From Thalassotalea piscium (GTDB taxonomy: Bacteria; Pseudomonadota; Gammaproteobacteria; Enterobacterales; Alteromonadaceae), in assembly GCF_030295935.1 (NCBI RefSeq), contig NZ_AP027362.1, forward strand, positions 3,839,982 to 3,903,981: a stretch of DNA of 64,000 nucleotides. Direction: 5' to 3'. The position numbers and the translations under genes are program-made. This document shows positions 61,445 to 64,000 of the stretch, one piece after another (positions within the stretch are counted from its first letter, which is position 1; every line of letters starts with the position of its first letter). The notes under the pieces were generated by a model that was not told the origin of the DNA, did no database searches, and saw only the letters and a program-made list of their open reading frames with translations.

Positions 61445-63085
61445 TTACTTACTTGCTTCTGCTTTTTTATCTAGTCCTGAGAATATTATTTTCATTTGTA
61501 TAATTGAAATAACGTTACTGACTAACCAGTATAGTACAAGGCCTGATGGGAACCAGAAAAAGAACACAGTAAACATAACAGGCATGTACTGCATTATTTT
61601 TTGTTGCATAGGATCTTGAACTGTCATGGGTTGCATTTTTTGCATGACATACATACTAATACCCATTAATACAGGGAGTATAAAGTAAGGGTCTTTTGAT
61701 GATAGATCTTGTAACCATAAACCAAATGTTGCATGGCGTAATTCAACACTTTCTAAAAATACCCAATACAATGCTAAGAAGATAGGCATTTGAACTAATA
61801 GTGGTAAACAACCGCCTGCAGGATTCACCTTCTCTTTACGATAAAGATCCATCATCCCCTGAGACATTTTTTGTTTGTCATCACCAAAGCGTTCTTTTAA
61901 TTGCGCCATTTTAGGCTGTAAAGCACGCATTTTAGCCATTGATGTATATTGTGCTTTTGTTAATGGATACATTGCACCTTTAACAATTAAGGTTATAACG
62001 ATGATCGCTAGACCCCAGTTAATTACAATTGACTGAATTTGAATAAGTAGCCAATGTAATGGTGAGCTGATCATAAATAAGAAACCAAAATCAACGGTTA
62101 AGTCTAATCCGTCTGCTATTTTGGCTAATACATCTTGATCTTTAGGGCCAACATAAAATGCTGTAGAAGCGGTAGCCTGTGTATTCGGCTCAATAATAAT
62201 GGCAGGAGCTTTAAAACCAATTACGGCTTCTTGATTACGGGTATAACTTGTATAAAGCTGGTTTATGTCATTCTTATTTGGGATCCATGAAGAAACAAAA
62301 TAATGTTGTAACATGGCTACCCAACCACCTTGAGTAGACACATTTAAGTTAGCATCAGAAATATCATCAAAATCATATTTTTCATATCTCTCTTCTGAAG
62401 AAGAGTAAGCTGCACCGCGGTAAGTTGGTATTAAAGCACTCGACTTATCAACATGTGTCGACTGTTTTAACTGTGCATAAAGTTCTACACTTGCTGCTGA
62501 GCTGGCATTATTATTGATAATGTAATCAAGGTTAACCTTGTAGCTACCTGGTTCAAACGTGAAGCGCTTTATAACTGATAGGCCATTTTCTGCAGTGTAG
62601 TTTAAATCAACAACTAATGGGTTATTACCCGATAATTCATACTCTGTAGCATTAACTTGATATATAGGTCGACCCTTAACTACACGATCTATGCCTTGAG
62701 CACCCGTTAAACCACTTTGTGCAATATAGGTAAGATTACCATTTTGCATAATAGTAAAAGGTATTCCACTACCTTGCTCAGTTTCATATTCAAGCAATGT
62801 TGCTTCAACAATATCACCACCTTGCGTATTAATTTTTAATTTCAATACATCAGTTGTAATGGTAATTAAATTGGAAGCTACTTGCGTTTCTTTTATTGCA
62901 GGTAAGCTGCTAGTGCTAGATGCCGGTATAAAATCGTTATTGTTTGCTTCTGTTTTATTACTTTCAGAAGTTTGAACGACACTATTGGGTTGTTGAACTG
63001 GAGCGTTATCTGACTGCCATTGCTGGTATAACAAAAATGTTACAACCATAAGTGCAATGAAAAGAAAACTACGTTGGGATTCCAT
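61445..63085 (-). CDS. yidC: Membrane protein insertase YidC
   Basis: 546 residues: N-terminal membrane helix (SFLFIALMVVTFLLYQQW), a large periplasmic beta domain (about 60-340) and the conserved five-helix insertase core at the C-terminus, with KAQYTSMAKMRALQPKMAQLKERFGDDKQKMSQ and GGCLPLLVQMPIFLALYW. It inserts proteins into the inner membrane alone or with SecYEG. Typical rpmH-rnpA-yidD-yidC order. Confidence 0.97.
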   Translation of the reverse strand: MESQRSFLFIALMVVTFLLYQQWQSDNAPVQQPNSVVQTSESNKTEANNNDFIPASSTSSLPAIKETQVASNLITITTDVLKLKINTQGGDIVEATLLEYETEQGSGIPFTIMQNGNLTYIAQSGLTGAQGIDRVVKGRPIYQVNATEYELSGNNPLVVDLNYTAENGLSVIKRFTFEPGSYKVNLDYIINNNASSAASVELYAQLKQSTHVDKSSALIPTYRGAAYSSSEERYEKYDFDDISDANLNVSTQGGWVAMLQHYFVSSWIPNKNDINQLYTSYTRNQEAVIGFKAPAIIIEPNTQATASTAFYVGPKDQDVLAKIADGLDLTVDFGFLFMISSPLHWLLIQIQSIVINWGLAIIVITLIVKGAMYPLTKAQYTSMAKMRALQPKMAQLKERFGDDKQKMSQGMMDLYRKEKVNPAGGCLPLLVQMPIFLALYWVFLESVELRHATFGLWLQDLSSKDPYFILPVLMGISMYVMQKMQPMTVQDPMQQKIMQYMPVMFTVFFFWFPSGLVLYWLVSNVISIIQMKIIFSGLDKKAEASK

Positions 63086-63090
63086 AAAGC

Positions 63091-63339
63091 TTACTTCTCT
63101 TTTTTTATTGGTGGTACGGGATCATCACCACCCGCGTTAAGTGGATGGCATTTTAGTATACGTTTGCCTGCTAACCAACTCCCTTTTAACACACCGAAGC
63201 GTTTTATTGCTTCAATGGCGTAAAAAGAGCAGGTTGGATTAAATCTACAATTGTTACCAAGCAATGGACTTATATAGCGTTGGTAGCTTTTTATGATGGC
63301 AATTACTAACGATTGTAACGTTGAATTATTTTTTGCCAT
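63091..63339 (-). CDS. yidD: Membrane protein insertion efficiency factor YidD
   Basis: 82 residues with the family core [23 protein letters not shown] and [15 protein letters not shown] short amphipathic protein helping YidC-dependent insertion. Its start overlaps the 3' end of rnpA by 34 bp and it ends 5 bp before yidC. Confidence 0.95.
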   Translation of the reverse strand: MAKNNSTLQSLVIAIIKSYQRYISPLLGNNCRFNPTCSFYAIEAIKRFGVLKGSWLAGKRILKCHPLNAGGDDPVPPIKKEK

Positions 63340-63662
63340 ATTTTTTCTATTTGGTGATTTATTTCGTGATTTTCAAGTTTATCTATGCCTGACTTGACCA
63401 TAACCACAATATCTATATTAGGAATAGTTGTTTGGTTTAATCGAAAACTCTCGCGAGTTATGCGCTTTATTCTATTGCGTTGAACTGCCAGCTTTACTCT
63501 TTTTTTAGCAATAGCTAAGCCTAACCTATTATTGTTATCACAATTTTTGGTTATTAGAATAGTGAAGTGTTTTGAACTAAAACGAGTTGGATTAGAAAAT
63601 ACAGATTTGAAATGACCGGGAGTCAACAAACGTGACTCCCGATTAAATTTATTAGTAACCAT
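63306..63662 (-). CDS. rnpA: Ribonuclease P protein component
   Basis: 118 residues. Basic protein with [16 protein letters not shown] and the RNR motif region [28 protein letters not shown], which contacts the pre-tRNA leader and RNase P RNA. Overlaps yidD. Confidence 0.96.
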   Translation of the reverse strand: MVTNKFNRESRLLTPGHFKSVFSNPTRFSSKHFTILITKNCDNNNRLGLAIAKKRVKLAVQRNRIKRITRESFRLNQTTIPNIDIVVMVKSGIDKLENHEINHQIEKIWQKIIQRYNR

Positions 63663-63702
63663 GTGGCTACCTATCTCAATTACTTAAAGCTAAGTAAAGA
63701 AA

Positions 63703-63837
63703 TTATGCGCTAAGTCTTACGCGACCCTTTGCACGACGACGTGCAATTACAGCACGACCGCTTTTAGTTGCCATACGAGCACGGAAGCCATGGTTGCGCT
63801 TACGTTTTAATACACTAGGTTGAAATGTTCTTTTCAT
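63703..63837 (-). CDS. rpmH: 50S ribosomal protein L34
   Basis: 44 residues, [20 protein letters not shown]..., the usual length. The longer frame upstream of 63837 is not coding. Very basic. First gene of the rpmH-rnpA operon; dnaA would be expected just beyond the window, divergent. The AT-rich DNA at 63892-64000 contains GATC sites and probably the shared promoter region. Confidence 0.97.
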   Translation of the reverse strand: MKRTFQPSVLKRKRNHGFRARMATKSGRAVIARRRAKGRVRLSA

Positions 63838-64000
63838 TACGCTAATCCGTCGGTTGTTGTTGCCCTGGCAAAACAGCCGTTTTGAGCACACTGGTCTAAA
63901 AAAGATGGCGAATAATATATTGAACTTAGTATTTTGTCAATATGTTATCTTACCTATTTACAATAAAGATCGGTTAATGATCCTCTTTGATCTATTTATA

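Noticed and set aside
63838..63891. N-terminal extension of L34
   Set aside because: L34 is normally 44-46 residues starting MKRTFQPS; the extension has no family support.

Overview
The window is low-GC chromosomal DNA from a marine gammaproteobacterium. Gene order and protein character fit Alteromonadales, most likely Colwelliaceae (Colwellia or Thalassotalea-like). This is inferred from rpmH-rnpA-yidD-yidC-mnmE-mioC-oriC-mnmG-rsmG-parA-parB-atpIBEFHAGDC-glmU and a nearby glmS. The species cannot be named from the sequence alone.

Layout. 1-9.3 kb: small metabolic and regulatory genes (cysteine-cluster protein, esterase, MFS transporter, transporter-fused hybrid histidine kinase, cold shock protein, RNase R). 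9.4-10.7 kb: a decayed IS481-type element beside the 3' remnant of an S41 peptidase gene. 10.8-18.3 kb: a TSUP permease, then an iron-uptake block (Fur box, TonB receptor, DUF3649-like, PepSY, DUF3325-like) with a two-component system whose kinase is frameshifted. An extended Fur-box palindrome plus a terminator frame a possible Fur-controlled small RNA.

18515-38342: a complete Tn7-like transposon of 19,828 bp. Both ends carry TnsB-site repeats, and the 5-bp duplication TCAAC flanks it. It sits just downstream of the glmS stop codon, i.e. in the classical attTn7. tnsA, tnsB, tnsC and tnsD are present; I see no tnsE. tnsC has lost the Walker A lysine and the Walker B glutamate, and the 3' end of tnsD is cut by a 1500-bp IS50-like element with a 9-bp duplication. 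The cargo, between tnsA and the glmS-proximal end, is a defence island: a small putative regulator, a type I restriction-modification operon (hsdR interrupted by one stop codon, hsdM, hsdS) with an AAA ATPase/Toprim-like gene inside it, then a Shedu-like nuclease overlapping a GHKL ATPase with a C-terminal PD-(D/E)XK-like motif.

38.4-64 kb: the origin-proximal housekeeping block. It holds glmS and a DeoR regulator, a chemotaxis receptor split by a 160-bp MITE, an alanine dehydrogenase/PNT-family gene, glmU, the whole ATP synthase operon, parAB, rsmG, mnmG, oriC (clustered GATC sites and DnaA boxes), mioC, mnmE, yidC, yidD, rnpA and rpmH. Small non-autonomous elements with TACCAA ends and TTA/TAA duplications recur in this half.

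The strongest candidates for an undescribed system are the Shedu-GHKL gene pair and the ATPase/Toprim gene embedded in the type I operon. The most unusual transposon feature is the TnsC with degenerate nucleotide-binding motifs.
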